Below are positions 42,893 to 52,002 of a stretch of DNA of 64,000 bases, piece by piece (the stretch's first letter is position 1; every line of letters starts with the position of its first letter). The DNA lies in contig NZ_LMMJ01000001.1 in assembly GCF_001422205.1 (NCBI RefSeq), forward strand, positions 115,590 to 179,589, given 5' to 3'. Below the pieces are notes generated by a model that was not told the origin of the DNA, did no database searches, and saw nothing but the letters and a program-made list of their open reading frames with translations. This DNA comes from Curtobacterium sp. Leaf261. GTDB taxonomy: Bacteria > Actinomycetota > Actinomycetes > Actinomycetales > Microbacteriaceae. A program made the translations under genes and the position numbers.

Positions 42893-43801
42893 CTACTTGA
42901 TCGCGCCCTGGGTGACGCCGGACATCACCCATCGCTGCGTGATCAGGTACACGATGATCGCCGGCGCCATCGCCATGAGGTAGGACGCGAACGACACGTT
43001 GTAGTTGTTGCTGAACTGCGTCTGGAAGATCTGCTGGAGCACGGGCAGGGTCTGCATCGCCGGGTCGGCCGTGATGAGCGCCGGCATCATGTAGTCGTTC
43101 CATGACGCCAGGAAGGCGAAGATGCCGACCGTGGCGCTCATCGGCGCCAGCAGGGGGAACACGAGCCGCCAGAAGACCTGCGTCGAGCTGGCGCCGTCGA
43201 TCCGGGCGCTCTCCTCGAGCTCCGCCGGGATCGAGCGGAGGAACGCGGTGAAGAGCATCACCGAGAACGACAGCTGGAACATGACGTGGAGGATCCCGAC
43301 ACCGATCGGGTTGTCGAGGTGGACCATCCCGGTGAGCTTGACCTGCGAGAGCGCGAGCACCGGGAACGGCAGGAACATCGCCGCGAGCAGGTAGAAGAAC
43401 GACCAGCGGAACACGCGGTTCTGCCAGTTGTGCGAGATGGCGTACGCGGCGAGGGACGCCAGCATGATCGTGCCGACGACGGTGATCGCTGCCACGAGGA
43501 TCGAGACCCCGAACGCCCGGGGGAACTCGGTGAGCTGCCACGCCTGGACGAAGCCGTCGACGCTGAACGGTGCCGGGAGCGAGAACGCGTTCCCGTCGAC
43601 GGCCTGGCTCGTCGTCTTGAACGCCATCGAGATCGTGACGTAGAGCGGCACGAGGACGGTGAGCGAGCAGATGACGAGCAGGATCGTCGTGGTGGTGCCG
43701 GGTCGACGTCGCCCGCCGCGCCCGATGGTGCGGTCGGCATCGACGGAACGGACGCTCCCGGTGGCCGTGGACTGTGCGCCGAACGGGATCTGCGTGGTCA
43801 T
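42893..43801 (-). CDS. Carbohydrate ABC transporter permease, MalG type (locus A)
   Basis: The 302-residue protein has six membrane helices, the first at residues ~38-58 after a polar N-terminus. The ATPase-contact EAA motif reads ELEESARIDGASSTQVFWRLVFPLLAP, typical of the CUT1 MalG/AraQ family. With the MalF-like partner it forms the channel for an alpha-glucoside. The ATG at 43801 coincides with the stop region of the partner gene (1-nt overlap). No ATPase gene is nearby. Confidence 0.93.
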   Translation of the reverse strand: MTTQIPFGAQSTATGSVRSVDADRTIGRGGRRRPGTTTTILLVICSLTVLVPLYVTISMAFKTTSQAVDGNAFSLPAPFSVDGFVQAWQLTEFPRAFGVSILVAAITVVGTIMLASLAAYAISHNWQNRVFRWSFFYLLAAMFLPFPVLALSQVKLTGMVHLDNPIGVGILHVMFQLSFSVMLFTAFLRSIPAELEESARIDGASSTQVFWRLVFPLLAPMSATVGIFAFLASWNDYMMPALITADPAMQTLPVLQQIFQTQFSNNYNVSFASYLMAMAPAIIVYLITQRWVMSGVTQGAIK

Positions 43802-44799
43802 CAGAACGCCGCCTTTCCGCGGGTGATCCGCAGCTGGATGATCGCGATGACGACCGCGATGAGGAAGAAGATCGTGGCGTTCGCCATCTGGTAGGAGTAG
43901 TCGCCGTTCGAGAAGCCGTTGAAGATCGACATCGCGACGGAGGTGGTCGACGTGCCGGGGCCGCCGTTCGTGAGGCCGACGATGATGTCGTAGGCGTTCA
44001 GGTAGTTCTTGAACCCGATCACCATGTTGATCACGATGTAGCCGGAGATGAGCGGCGCGGTGATGGACCGGAGCTGGCGCCAGCTCGAGGCGCCGTCGAG
44101 CGACGCGGCCTCGTACACCTCGCCCGGGATCGAGAGCACGCCGGCGATGTAGATGAGGAGCGTCGACGGGATCGACTGCCATGCGGTGACGATCACGATC
44201 GAGATCCACGCGAGGTCCGGGTTCGCCAGGATGCTCTGCTCGAGCGGCGCGAACCCGATGGACGTCGCGAACGCCGGCAGGCTGTTCGAGAACAGGAAGC
44301 TGAACACGTACGCGATGACGATGCCAGAGATCACCATCGGCAGGACGAACACCCCGCGGAGCGCGACCTTCGCGCGGATCTTCGCCGTCAGGCCGATGGC
44401 GAGGAGCAGTGCGACGGCGTTGACGAGCACGACCGTGACGAGCGCGAACAGGATCGTGAACACGTACGCCGCGAGGATGGCCGGGTCCGAGAACACGGCC
44501 ACGTAGTTCGTCAGGCCGATGAACCTGGACTCGCCGAAGCCGACCGAGTCGGTGAAGCTCAGGACGATGCCCATGACGGCGGGCAGCGTGATTGCGAGGG
44601 TGAACAGCACGATCGTGGGGAGAAGGAACAGGTAGAAGACCGGCTCGACGCGGCGACGTCTCGCCCGGATGCCCGCCGACGACCGCGGCGATGCGGTCCG
44701 GCGTGACGTCGACCGAGCCGTCGACGAGGTGGTGGTGGTGGTCGCCATGGTCGCGGACTCGTTTCCGTCGAGGGCTGCGGGGGTGGGTGTCGTGCTCAT
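43801..44799 (-). CDS. Carbohydrate ABC transporter permease, MalF type (locus A)
   Basis: The 332-residue protein has a long polar Thr/Ser/Arg-rich N-terminus (~50 residues) and then six membrane helices. The EAA motif reads EVYEAASLDGASSWRQLRSITAPLI. It also shows GGPGTSTTSVAMSIF, usual in CUT1 MalF/UgpA proteins. It pairs with the downstream MalG-type permease and overlaps the binding-protein gene by 4 nt. Confidence 0.93.
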   Translation of the reverse strand: MSTTPTPAALDGNESATMATTTTTSSTARSTSRRTASPRSSAGIRARRRRVEPVFYLFLLPTIVLFTLAITLPAVMGIVLSFTDSVGFGESRFIGLTNYVAVFSDPAILAAYVFTILFALVTVVLVNAVALLLAIGLTAKIRAKVALRGVFVLPMVISGIVIAYVFSFLFSNSLPAFATSIGFAPLEQSILANPDLAWISIVIVTAWQSIPSTLLIYIAGVLSIPGEVYEAASLDGASSWRQLRSITAPLISGYIVINMVIGFKNYLNAYDIIVGLTNGGPGTSTTSVAMSIFNGFSNGDYSYQMANATIFFLIAVVIAIIQLRITRGKAAF

Positions 44800-46088
44800 G
44801 CGGATCGGAGCGCGAGTCGGGACCAGTCGGCGTCCATCGACCGCAGCTGCGGCTCCGGGGCGCCGCCGAGGGCGATCGACTGCGTGTAGCTCGCGACCGG
44901 GATCTCGGCCGGGATGAGCTGTGACGCTCCGAGGTAGAACGCGGCGTCGTCGTAGTACTGCTGCATGCCCTCGAGCGTCGGGTTCGTCGTCGGTGCCGCG
45001 TTCTGCCGGACGCCGAAGCCGTTGTTGTCGCGGTTGTACTTGTCATTGACCGCCGGCTGCATGAGGTAGCTCAGGAACTCCCGCGCCGCCTCCTGCTTCC
45101 GCGAGGCCTCCGGCACCCAGAGCGCGAGGTCGACGTTGACGCGGACCTTCCGGTCGTCCGGGTCGTCCGTCATGGGGAGCGGGAAGGTCCCGAGGTCGAG
45201 CTTCGCCGTCGTCTTCGCGATCTCGCCGAGTGCCCAGGGCCCCTGCAGGTACATGGCGGCCTTGCCCTTGGCGAACGCGAGGTTCCCGTCGCCGTACCCG
45301 CGGCTCGCGGCGTCCTCGTTGGCGTACTTCGTCAGCTCGGTGACCTTGGCCATGGGTGCGGCGAGGTCCTTCTGGAACGACACGGAGGACGACGACCCGA
45401 CGCCGGTGCCCTCGCGGTCGAGCGCGGTGAACAGCCGCGGGACGTCGACCATGCCGCCGATGGAGTAGTCGAAGAGGCCCTGGGCGATGGTCCAGGTGTC
45501 CTTGTAGGTGTTGTAGAACGGCGTGACGCCGGCGTCCTGGAGCGTGGTGCACACCCCGATGAGCTCGTCCCAGGTGGTGGGGACCTGGACGCCGTGGTCC
45601 GCGAAGAGCTGCTTGTTGTAGATCACGGACGCGGCGGTGATCGAGTACGGGATGGCGCTGCGTCGGCCGGGGTAGTCGGCGGTCTGCTTGAGGAGTGGCC
45701 AGAGGTCGGGGTTGATCGAGGAGGCCTCGGACATGTCGCCGAGGTCGCTCAGGGCGCCGTGCTCGACGAACGACACCATCGAGAAGTTGTAGTTCCAGCA
45801 CCCGAGGTCCGGTGGCTGGTTCCGGACGAAGTTCGCCGACATGTTCGAGGTCGAGTCCCGGATCACCCGGATCTTCGACTGGCTGTCGTGGAACTTCGCG
45901 ATGAGCGTGTCGAAGTACCCGATCACCTCGGGCTTCGACACGTAGAAGCGGATCGTCTCCGGCCTCGCCGATGAGGCCGAGAGCGGGGCGCAGCCGGCGA
46001 GGGCCAGTCCTGCGCCGATGCCGCCCGCGCCGAGCAGGAACCCTCGCCTGCTCAGCTGCGCCGCGGTCTTCGTTGCCTGTGGATGCAC
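44796..46088 (-). CDS. Sugar-binding lipoprotein (locus A)
   Basis: The 430-residue protein captures the sugar outside the membrane for the MalF/MalG-type pair. It starts VHPQATKTAAQLSRRGFLLG. A twin-arginine-like signal SRRGFLLGAGGIGAGLALAGC ends in a lipobox, predicting Lgt-dependent lipidation at the Cys (residue ~32). The rest fits the family 1 extracellular solute-binding fold (ETIRFYVSKPEVIGYFDTLIAKF). GTG 46088 is chosen because GGAG lies 8 nt upstream and the signal peptide begins soon after. The upstream extension to 46154 would run over the promoter. It is the first gene of locus A. Confidence 0.92.
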   Translation of the reverse strand: MHPQATKTAAQLSRRGFLLGAGGIGAGLALAGCAPLSASSARPETIRFYVSKPEVIGYFDTLIAKFHDSQSKIRVIRDSTSNMSANFVRNQPPDLGCWNYNFSMVSFVEHGALSDLGDMSEASSINPDLWPLLKQTADYPGRRSAIPYSITAASVIYNKQLFADHGVQVPTTWDELIGVCTTLQDAGVTPFYNTYKDTWTIAQGLFDYSIGGMVDVPRLFTALDREGTGVGSSSSVSFQKDLAAPMAKVTELTKYANEDAASRGYGDGNLAFAKGKAAMYLQGPWALGEIAKTTAKLDLGTFPLPMTDDPDDRKVRVNVDLALWVPEASRKQEAAREFLSYLMQPAVNDKYNRDNNGFGVRQNAAPTTNPTLEGMQQYYDDAAFYLGASQLIPAEIPVASYTQSIALGGAPEPQLRSMDADWSRLALRSA

Positions 46089-46143
46089 GTCATCGTCTCC
46101 GTTCGGAACGGACGCAGCATCCCGGTGCCACGTCGCGAGAGTA

Positions 46144-46171
46144 AATATAGCCACAAAATCTATTCACGCAA
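46144..46171 (-). promoter_or_regulatory. Promoter and candidate ROK operator of locus A
   Basis: An AT-rich island in GC-rich DNA. On the minus strand TTGCGT (46171-46166) and TATATT (46149-46144) are 16 nt apart. An inverted repeat ATAG (46147-46150) / CTAT (46160-46163) with a 9-nt spacer overlaps this promoter and is a plausible site for the divergently encoded ROK repressor. Confidence 0.6.
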
Positions 46172-46204
46172 CAAAAACCTCGCGATCGGGGTCCCGCCGG
46201 GCGA

Positions 46205-46210
46205 TATGGT
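46205..46210 (+). promoter_or_regulatory. -10 box of the leaderless locus A ROK gene
   Basis: TATGGT is followed by exactly six bases and then the ATG at 46217. No Shine-Dalgarno is present. Confidence 0.5.
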
Positions 46211-46216
46211 CGGCAG

Positions 46217-47440
46217 ATGACCGACGAGCAGGCGATGCCGCCCGTGCCGACCCCCCGGCGCTCCAGCGCCGCGGCACTGCTCGACCACGCGTTCGCGACC
46301 GGCCCCTTCACGGCCAGCGAGGCGATCGTCGCCACCGGCCTGACCCGCTCGACCGTGCTCGCGGCCTGCGACGAGCTCGTCCGGCTCGGCTGGATCCGCG
46401 AGCTCGACGACACCCGCACCGCGGGGGAGTACCAGAAGGGGCGGCCGGCTCGCCGGTACGCACTCGACGAGCACGCCGGCCACGTCCTCGGCGTCGACGT
46501 CGGGCAGCACCGTGTCACCGCGGTGCTCGCGACGCTGCGCGGGACGATCACGGCGCGGTGCCGTCGTTCCCTAGGCGAGGCCGGGGAGGACCCGGCGGCT
46601 CGCCTCCGCGTCACGGCGGAGACCGTCGACGCGGTGCTCGCCGACGCGTCCGTGGATCCCGAGCGGATCTTCGTGACGGCGATCGGCGTGCCCGCCCCGG
46701 TCGATGCCGCCGGCAGGTCGCCCGTCGGGGACGACGGCTACTGGGCGCACATGAACCCCGGGTTCCCGGACGCGCTCCGGTCGCACGGCGTGGTCCTGGT
46801 CGAGAACGACGCGAACCTCGCGGCCGTGGCGGAGCGGTCGATCGGCCACGGTGCCGGTGCGTCCTCGTTCGCCGCACTGCTGTCGGGCGAGCGGTTCGGC
46901 GCCGGACTCATCGTCGACGGTGCCCTGCTGCGCGGCGCCCACGGCGGTGCCGGTGAGATGCGCGTGCTCGACCTCGTCGGCGGTGCGGGGTCGACGGACG
47001 GGATCGCGGCACTCGCGCGCCGGTGGGGGATCGAAGCCATCCGGACGACCGGGGTGGGGCGCACGACGTCGCTGAGTGCGATCGGCGCGGACGCGCTCAC
47101 CGCGGCGGACGTCCTCGGCGCCGCGGCAGCGGGCGACCGGGTGGCCGGACGGATCGTGGAACGGCTCGGCGACCGACTCGCTCGGGTGTGCCTCGTCCTC
47201 GGGAGCCTGCTCGACATCGAACGCGTCGTGGTCGCGGGGGCGATCGCCGAGGCAGCCGGTCCGGTGATCGCCCGGGCACGGGCGATCCTCGACGCCGACC
47301 ACTACGCGCCGGTCCCGGAGATCGTCGCGTCGGACCTCGGCGCGGACATCGTCGTCGTCGGCGCGGTGGCCCGGGCGCTCGACGCCGTCCGCACCGAGCC
47401 GTTGGCCTACGCGCCCGCGGTCGTCACTGTCGGCGTCTGA
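46217..47440 (+). CDS. ROK-family transcriptional regulator (locus A)
   Basis: The 407-residue protein has an N-terminal winged helix (residues ~15-75, HAFATGPFTASEAIVATGLTRSTVLAACDELVRLGWI). The sugar-kinase-like ROK domain follows (GVDVGQHRVTAVLATLRG; VLVENDANLAAVAERSIG). The cysteine-rich zinc motif CxCGxxGC of classical ROK proteins is absent. The region instead reads GGAGEMRVLDLVGGAG. It diverges from the transporter of locus A and probably represses it until the sugar or its product binds. ENDAN is kept, so some kinase-like pocket residues remain. Confidence 0.9.
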   Translation: MTDEQAMPPVPTPRRSSAAALLDHAFATGPFTASEAIVATGLTRSTVLAACDELVRLGWIRELDDTRTAGEYQKGRPARRYALDEHAGHVLGVDVGQHRVTAVLATLRGTITARCRRSLGEAGEDPAARLRVTAETVDAVLADASVDPERIFVTAIGVPAPVDAAGRSPVGDDGYWAHMNPGFPDALRSHGVVLVENDANLAAVAERSIGHGAGASSFAALLSGERFGAGLIVDGALLRGAHGGAGEMRVLDLVGGAGSTDGIAALARRWGIEAIRTTGVGRTTSLSAIGADALTAADVLGAAAAGDRVAGRIVERLGDRLARVCLVLGSLLDIERVVVAGAIAEAAGPVIARARAILDADHYAPVPEIVASDLGADIVVVGAVARALDAVRTEPLAYAPAVVTVGV

Positions 47441-47497
47441 ACCCCGCGGGCGTCGCCGATGGTGCGGGCGTCGCCGACGGCGCCGGGGTCATCGGGG

Positions 47498-50400
47498 TCA
47501 CCGGGTTCGCCGGGTGGTCATCCGGAGCGTGACGATCTGGAACGGGCGGAGCTGCAGCCGGATCGGTTCCGCACCGTCGCCCTCGACCAGGGCGGTGCCG
47601 TCGAGCGGGTCCTCGAGGAGGTCCACCTCGTGCACCCCGTCGATCGGCACGTCGAGCGTGATCGTCGCGGACGCCCTGGCACCGTTCGGTTCGTAGAGCC
47701 GCAGCACGAGGTCACCGGAGGCGTCGTCGGCCAACTTCGTCGTCTCGAGGACCACCCGGCCGTCGATGGCGACGAGCGGAGCGACCGCGTGGTCACCGTG
47801 CAGCGATCGCTCGGGGATCCCGAGGTCGTACCCGTGGCGGACGGCGTCGTCGATCCCGGCGCCGATCAGCAGCGCGCCGTGGAACTCGTGGGCCCCCTGG
47901 TCGGTCTCCGGGTCCGGGAACACCGGCCCGCGGAGGAGCGACTGCCGCACCGTGGTGAACGTGCCCCCGTGCGGGTGCTCGTGCCGGGTGACGTCGTGCC
48001 CGTAGGAGCCGTCGTTCAGCACCGCGGCGCCCCAGCCCGCTTCGCCCACGTGCACCCACCGGTGCGCCACGACCTCGAACCGTGCCGCGTCCCAGCTCGT
48101 GTTCTCGTGCGTCGGTCGCACGAGGTGCCCGAACTGCGTCTCGAAGGCGGCCGTGTCACTGTGCACGTCGATCGGGAACGCGAGCTTCAGGATGTGCTCG
48201 CGCTCGTGCCAGTCCACGCTCGTCCGGATGTCGACGCGAGGGGCGTCCGGGGCGAGCGCGACCTCCTGGACGACGCTCGACGCGCCGTCCGCACCGAACG
48301 TGCGACGGATGCGGAGCGCGGGTCGTCCGTCGTCGAGCGTGACCGTCTCGAGCGACTCGGTCGCGTCCACGTCGACGACGGTGTTCCGGTAGTACTCGTC
48401 GACGTCCCAGGCGTCCCACTCCACCGGCAGGTCCTGGTGCACCTGCAGCAAGTTGCCGCGCGCTCCCGGCGGGATCGTCTCGCGTCCCGCGGCGTCCTGC
48501 ACGGAGACGAACGTGCCGTCGTCCGCGACCACGAGGCGGACGTGGGCGTTCTCGAGGACGTGCCCCCGGGCCTCCCGTCCGATGGTCGCCGCGGCAGGCG
48601 ACGGAACGGTCACCGCGACGCCGCCGGCGCCGATCCCGCGCCGTGCGGACGGCGACGCGTTCGCGGTGAGCGCGACGGTGCCGTCACCGACGAGGGCCGC
48701 CAGGGAGGCCCGGATCACCTCGTCGAGGACACGCGCGATCTCCGCGTGGCGGCGCCGGGTCTCCTGGTGCACCCAGGCGATGCCGGTCCCGGGGAGCATG
48801 TCGTGGAACTGGTGGAGGAGCAGGGTCTTCCACTGCGCGTCGAGCAGCTCGTACGGGTAGTCCCGCAGCCCCCGGACCGCCGCGGCGGCAGCCCATGTCT
48901 CGGCCTCGTGCAGGAGTCGCTCCGAATGACGGTTGCCCCGCTTGACGTCCGCCTGGCTCGTCAGCGTCCCGCGGTGCAGCTCGAGGTACAGCTCGCCCTT
49001 CCAGACCGGTGCGTCCGTGTACTCGGCCTCGGCTTCCTCGAAGAACGCACGAGGGCTCCGGACCACGACCTTCGGTGCACCCTCGAGGTCGGCCGACCTC
49101 GCCGCGCGCTGCAGCATCTCGCGCGTCGGACCGCCACCGCCGTCGCCCCAGCCGAACGGCAGCAGCGAGTGGTTCGACGACCCCTTGTCGCGGAACTTCC
49201 GCACCGAGCGCGTCAGCTCCTCGGCGCTGAGCGTGCCGTTGTAGGTGTCGGCCGGCGGGAAGTGCGTGAAGACCCGCGTGCCGTCGATGCCCTCCCACCG
49301 GAAGCTGTGGTGCGGGAAGTCGTTCGTCCGGTTCCACGAGATCTTCTGCGTGAGGAACCACCGGATGCCCACGAGCCGGACGATCTGCGGGAGGGCGGCG
49401 GAGTAGCCGAAGGTGTCCGGGAGCCAGGCCTCCCTCGCGGTGATGCCGAACTCCTCGCGGAAGAACCGCTGGCCGTGCGTGAACTGGCGGACCATCGCCT
49501 CCGAGCCGACCATGTTCGTGTCCGACTCGACCCACATCCCGCCGACCGGGATCAGCCGACCGCCCGCGACGGCCGTGCGGACGCGGTCCCAGACCTCCGG
49601 GCGGTGCTCCTTGAGCCACGCGTACTGCTGGGCGGACGACATCGCGAAGTGCAGGTCCGGCTCGCGGTCCAGGAGGTCGACGACGTTCGAGGTGGTCCGC
49701 GCCACCTTGCGGATCGTCTCGCGGACCGGCCAGAGCCAGGCGGAGTCGATGTGGGCGTGACCGATCGCGGTCACGGTGTGGGCGCTCGGGACGGCGGGCT
49801 GTGCGAGGACCTCGACGAGCTCTGCGCGCGCACGGTCCGCGGACCCGACGACGTCGCCGAGGTCGAGTGCGTCCATGCTCCGCTCGAGGGCGCCGAGGAC
49901 GTTCCACCGTCGTGGGTCCCCGAGGTCGAGCGTCGCCTGGAGGTCGACGAGGAACTCGACGTCGGCGGCGAGCTCGGCGAGGGCGTGGTGCCGGACGGTG
50001 ACGTCCGCGCGGACGAGACGGGCCAGCGGGACGTCGGTCGATGTCGCGCGGTCGCCCTGCACAGAGCGTTGGAAGTTCCGCGGGCCCTCGAAGAAGTTCG
50101 GGTTCGCGGCGGCCTCGACGTACAGGTCGACCGATGCCCCGGGGGTGGCGTCGAGGGGGATCCAGGCGTTGAAGGGGTTCAGCGCCTTGACCGCCGTGCC
50201 ATCGGGGCGGTAGACGAGCCCCTCGGCCTGCATGCCGGACTGCACGCCGTTCCAGCCGAGGTCGACGACGGCCTCGACGGTGTCGGTGCCCGTGGCCGCC
50301 GTCACGACGTCGGGGATCGTGCCGGTGAGGTGGAACCAGGTCGTGGACCACGCGGGACCCCACGGGGTGCCGACGGCGAACGGTCGGTAGTCGACCCCCG

Positions 50401-50602
50401 CAGCGGCGGCGGCGTCGGGGTCGAGGCCCGGCAGTGCCGTCCGCGGTGACACCGGCTCGGCGCGGTCCTCGCCGACGGCGTCGTCGCCGACGTGCCACGC
50501 GGTGACCTCGAGCCCACCGACGACCTCGTGCACCGCCGGGACGATGCGCTCGACGAGGACCCGGCGGACGCGTCCCTCGACGAGCGCCGGATCGGCGTGC
50601 AT
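47498..50602 (-). CDS. GH38 alpha-mannosidase
   Basis: The 1034-residue zinc enzyme removes alpha-mannose from oligosaccharides. A beta-rich N-terminal domain of ~270 residues precedes the catalytic domain. Zinc ligands lie in GHAHIDSAWLWPVRETI (H284, D286). The nucleophile Asp lies in EAWLPDTFGYSAALPQI. Substrate residues occur in FPHHSFRWEGIDGTRV and the final zinc His in LLHQFHDMLPGTGI. The C-terminal half is the beta-sandwich of the family. No signal peptide, so it acts inside the cell on imported mannosides. The ATG overlaps the binding-protein stop (TGATG). It is the last gene of locus B. Confidence 0.94.
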   Translation of the reverse strand: MHADPALVEGRVRRVLVERIVPAVHEVVGGLEVTAWHVGDDAVGEDRAEPVSPRTALPGLDPDAAAAAGVDYRPFAVGTPWGPAWSTTWFHLTGTIPDVVTAATGTDTVEAVVDLGWNGVQSGMQAEGLVYRPDGTAVKALNPFNAWIPLDATPGASVDLYVEAAANPNFFEGPRNFQRSVQGDRATSTDVPLARLVRADVTVRHHALAELAADVEFLVDLQATLDLGDPRRWNVLGALERSMDALDLGDVVGSADRARAELVEVLAQPAVPSAHTVTAIGHAHIDSAWLWPVRETIRKVARTTSNVVDLLDREPDLHFAMSSAQQYAWLKEHRPEVWDRVRTAVAGGRLIPVGGMWVESDTNMVGSEAMVRQFTHGQRFFREEFGITAREAWLPDTFGYSAALPQIVRLVGIRWFLTQKISWNRTNDFPHHSFRWEGIDGTRVFTHFPPADTYNGTLSAEELTRSVRKFRDKGSSNHSLLPFGWGDGGGGPTREMLQRAARSADLEGAPKVVVRSPRAFFEEAEAEYTDAPVWKGELYLELHRGTLTSQADVKRGNRHSERLLHEAETWAAAAAVRGLRDYPYELLDAQWKTLLLHQFHDMLPGTGIAWVHQETRRRHAEIARVLDEVIRASLAALVGDGTVALTANASPSARRGIGAGGVAVTVPSPAAATIGREARGHVLENAHVRLVVADDGTFVSVQDAAGRETIPPGARGNLLQVHQDLPVEWDAWDVDEYYRNTVVDVDATESLETVTLDDGRPALRIRRTFGADGASSVVQEVALAPDAPRVDIRTSVDWHEREHILKLAFPIDVHSDTAAFETQFGHLVRPTHENTSWDAARFEVVAHRWVHVGEAGWGAAVLNDGSYGHDVTRHEHPHGGTFTTVRQSLLRGPVFPDPETDQGAHEFHGALLIGAGIDDAVRHGYDLGIPERSLHGDHAVAPLVAIDGRVVLETTKLADDASGDLVLRLYEPNGARASATITLDVPIDGVHEVDLLEDPLDGTALVEGDGAEPIRLQLRPFQIVTLRMTTRRTR
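48566..48580 (-). repeat. Dispersed 15-bp word, exact copy
   Basis: CCGGGCCTCCCGTCC on the plus strand, inside the GH38 gene at about residue 675, between the catalytic part and the C-terminal beta-sandwich. Confidence 0.7.
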
Positions 50603-52002
50603 CAGATGACCACCTTGTCGTAGTCCTTCGGCAGCTTGAACGGCGTGTACGTCTGCATCATCGGGTTGACCCGCGCCTGGGCGCGCTCGACCGCCTCCTG
50701 CGGCCCGGCCGAGCCGAGGAGGACGCTCGACCGCGCGTCGGCGAGGGAGTCCCACCACGCGCCACCGACCGGCAGCGGCGGCCGGCAGGTGGAGTCCTTC
50801 ATCGCGTTGACGAAGTACTTGATGCCCTTGTCGGTCGCGTTCGGGTCCTTCAGCACGCTGCGCTCGGACGGCACACCGGTCGCGGGCTTCATGTACGTCG
50901 TCTGGCCCTTGACGCCCGTGTAGTACTTCATGAACTCCCAGACCGCGGCGTTGTGCTTCGAGCCCTTCGGCATGCAGAGCGCGAACCCGCCGGACCACGT
51001 GAACGGGTCGTCACCGGCCTGCATGACCGGCAGGTTCGCCGTCGTGTAGTCGAGGTCCTTCGGCCCGTAGTCCCGGAACGTCGACACGTTCGCCGGCACG
51101 GTGACCATGAACGCCATCCGGTTGTTGAGGAATGCGAGCTGCCCCGGGGGGTGTCCCGTCGGCTCGTAGGTCGCGATGAACGTGTCCGCGTCCTTGTAGC
51201 CGAGGCGCTTCGCCCAGTCCTCGTAGAACTCGTAGATCGACCGGACGTCGGGCGAGTCCATCGTCATCGCGCCCTTGCTCTGGTCGTAGTAGCTCGCGCC
51301 GAGTCCGAGACCCCACGTGAAGGGCCACCCTTCGCCGTACCAGGGGATGAAGCCCATCTCGGTGTAGTCGCCCCCGCCGTCCTTCTTCGACAGCTTGTCG
51401 TTGACCTCGGCCATCCGGTCCATCGTGACCGGCCCGTTGTGCTGCCAGTCGAACTCGTCCGCGTCGATGCCGGCCTTGCCGAGCATGGTCCGGTTGACGA
51501 ACATGCCGCGGGCGTCGGTGTCCATCGGGAGTCCGTAGGTGTCGCCCTGGTAGGTGAGCTCCCCGATCGTGAACCCGAGCCAGTTCGACAGGAACTCGGC
51601 CTTGTCGTCCTCGTACTTCTCGATGAGGTCGTCGATCGGCTCGATGAGCCCGATGGCGGCGTACTGCGCGGCGCTGAAGCGGTCGAGCAGCCACAGGTCG
51701 GGCGCCGTGCCGCCCCGGACGGCCGTGATGACGCTCGTGGCGTCCCCGGTGCCCTGCGACGGCACCTCGTTCACGCGGACGTTGATCTCCGGGTGCGCCT
51801 TCGAGAAGTCGCTGATGATCTTGTCCTGGAACTTCACGAACGTGCCGGTGACGCCCCAGAGCGACACCGAGTCCGGCGCGCTGCTGCCCTGACCGGCGCA
51901 GGAGGCCAGGAGCAGGGCGAGTGCGCCCGCACCGCCGGTGGCGGCTGCGCCGCGGAGGAACGTGCGGCGGTCGAAGGCGTTTCCGACGTTGGTGGAGGTC
52001 AC
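50602..52002 (-). CDS. Sugar-binding lipoprotein (locus B)
   Basis: The 466-residue protein starts at GTG 52002 and has a twin-arginine-like signal with lipobox (FDRRTFLRGAAATGGAGALA, then LLLASCAGQ). The lipidated Cys is near residue 35. It is followed by the family 1 solute-binding fold (VSLWGVTGTFVKFQDKIISDF; HPEINVRVNEVP). It probably delivers manno-oligosaccharides to the permease pair, judged only from the GH38 neighbour. In this locus the binding-protein gene lies between permeases and glycosidase, unlike locus A. It overlaps the MalG-type gene by 4 nt. Confidence 0.92.
   Translation of the reverse strand: MTSTNVGNAFDRRTFLRGAAATGGAGALALLLASCAGQGSSAPDSVSLWGVTGTFVKFQDKIISDFSKAHPEINVRVNEVPSQGTGDATSVITAVRGGTAPDLWLLDRFSAAQYAAIGLIEPIDDLIEKYEDDKAEFLSNWLGFTIGELTYQGDTYGLPMDTDARGMFVNRTMLGKAGIDADEFDWQHNGPVTMDRMAEVNDKLSKKDGGGDYTEMGFIPWYGEGWPFTWGLGLGASYYDQSKGAMTMDSPDVRSIYEFYEDWAKRLGYKDADTFIATYEPTGHPPGQLAFLNNRMAFMVTVPANVSTFRDYGPKDLDYTTANLPVMQAGDDPFTWSGGFALCMPKGSKHNAAVWEFMKYYTGVKGQTTYMKPATGVPSERSVLKDPNATDKGIKYFVNAMKDSTCRPPLPVGGAWWDSLADARSSVLLGSAGPQEAVERAQARVNPMMQTYTPFKLPKDYDKVVI

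Noticed and set aside
42828..43541. An N-terminal extension of the GH13 enzyme
   Set aside because: The extra stretch is the shifted frame of the MalG-type permease. The GH13 start with a ribosome site is at 42827.
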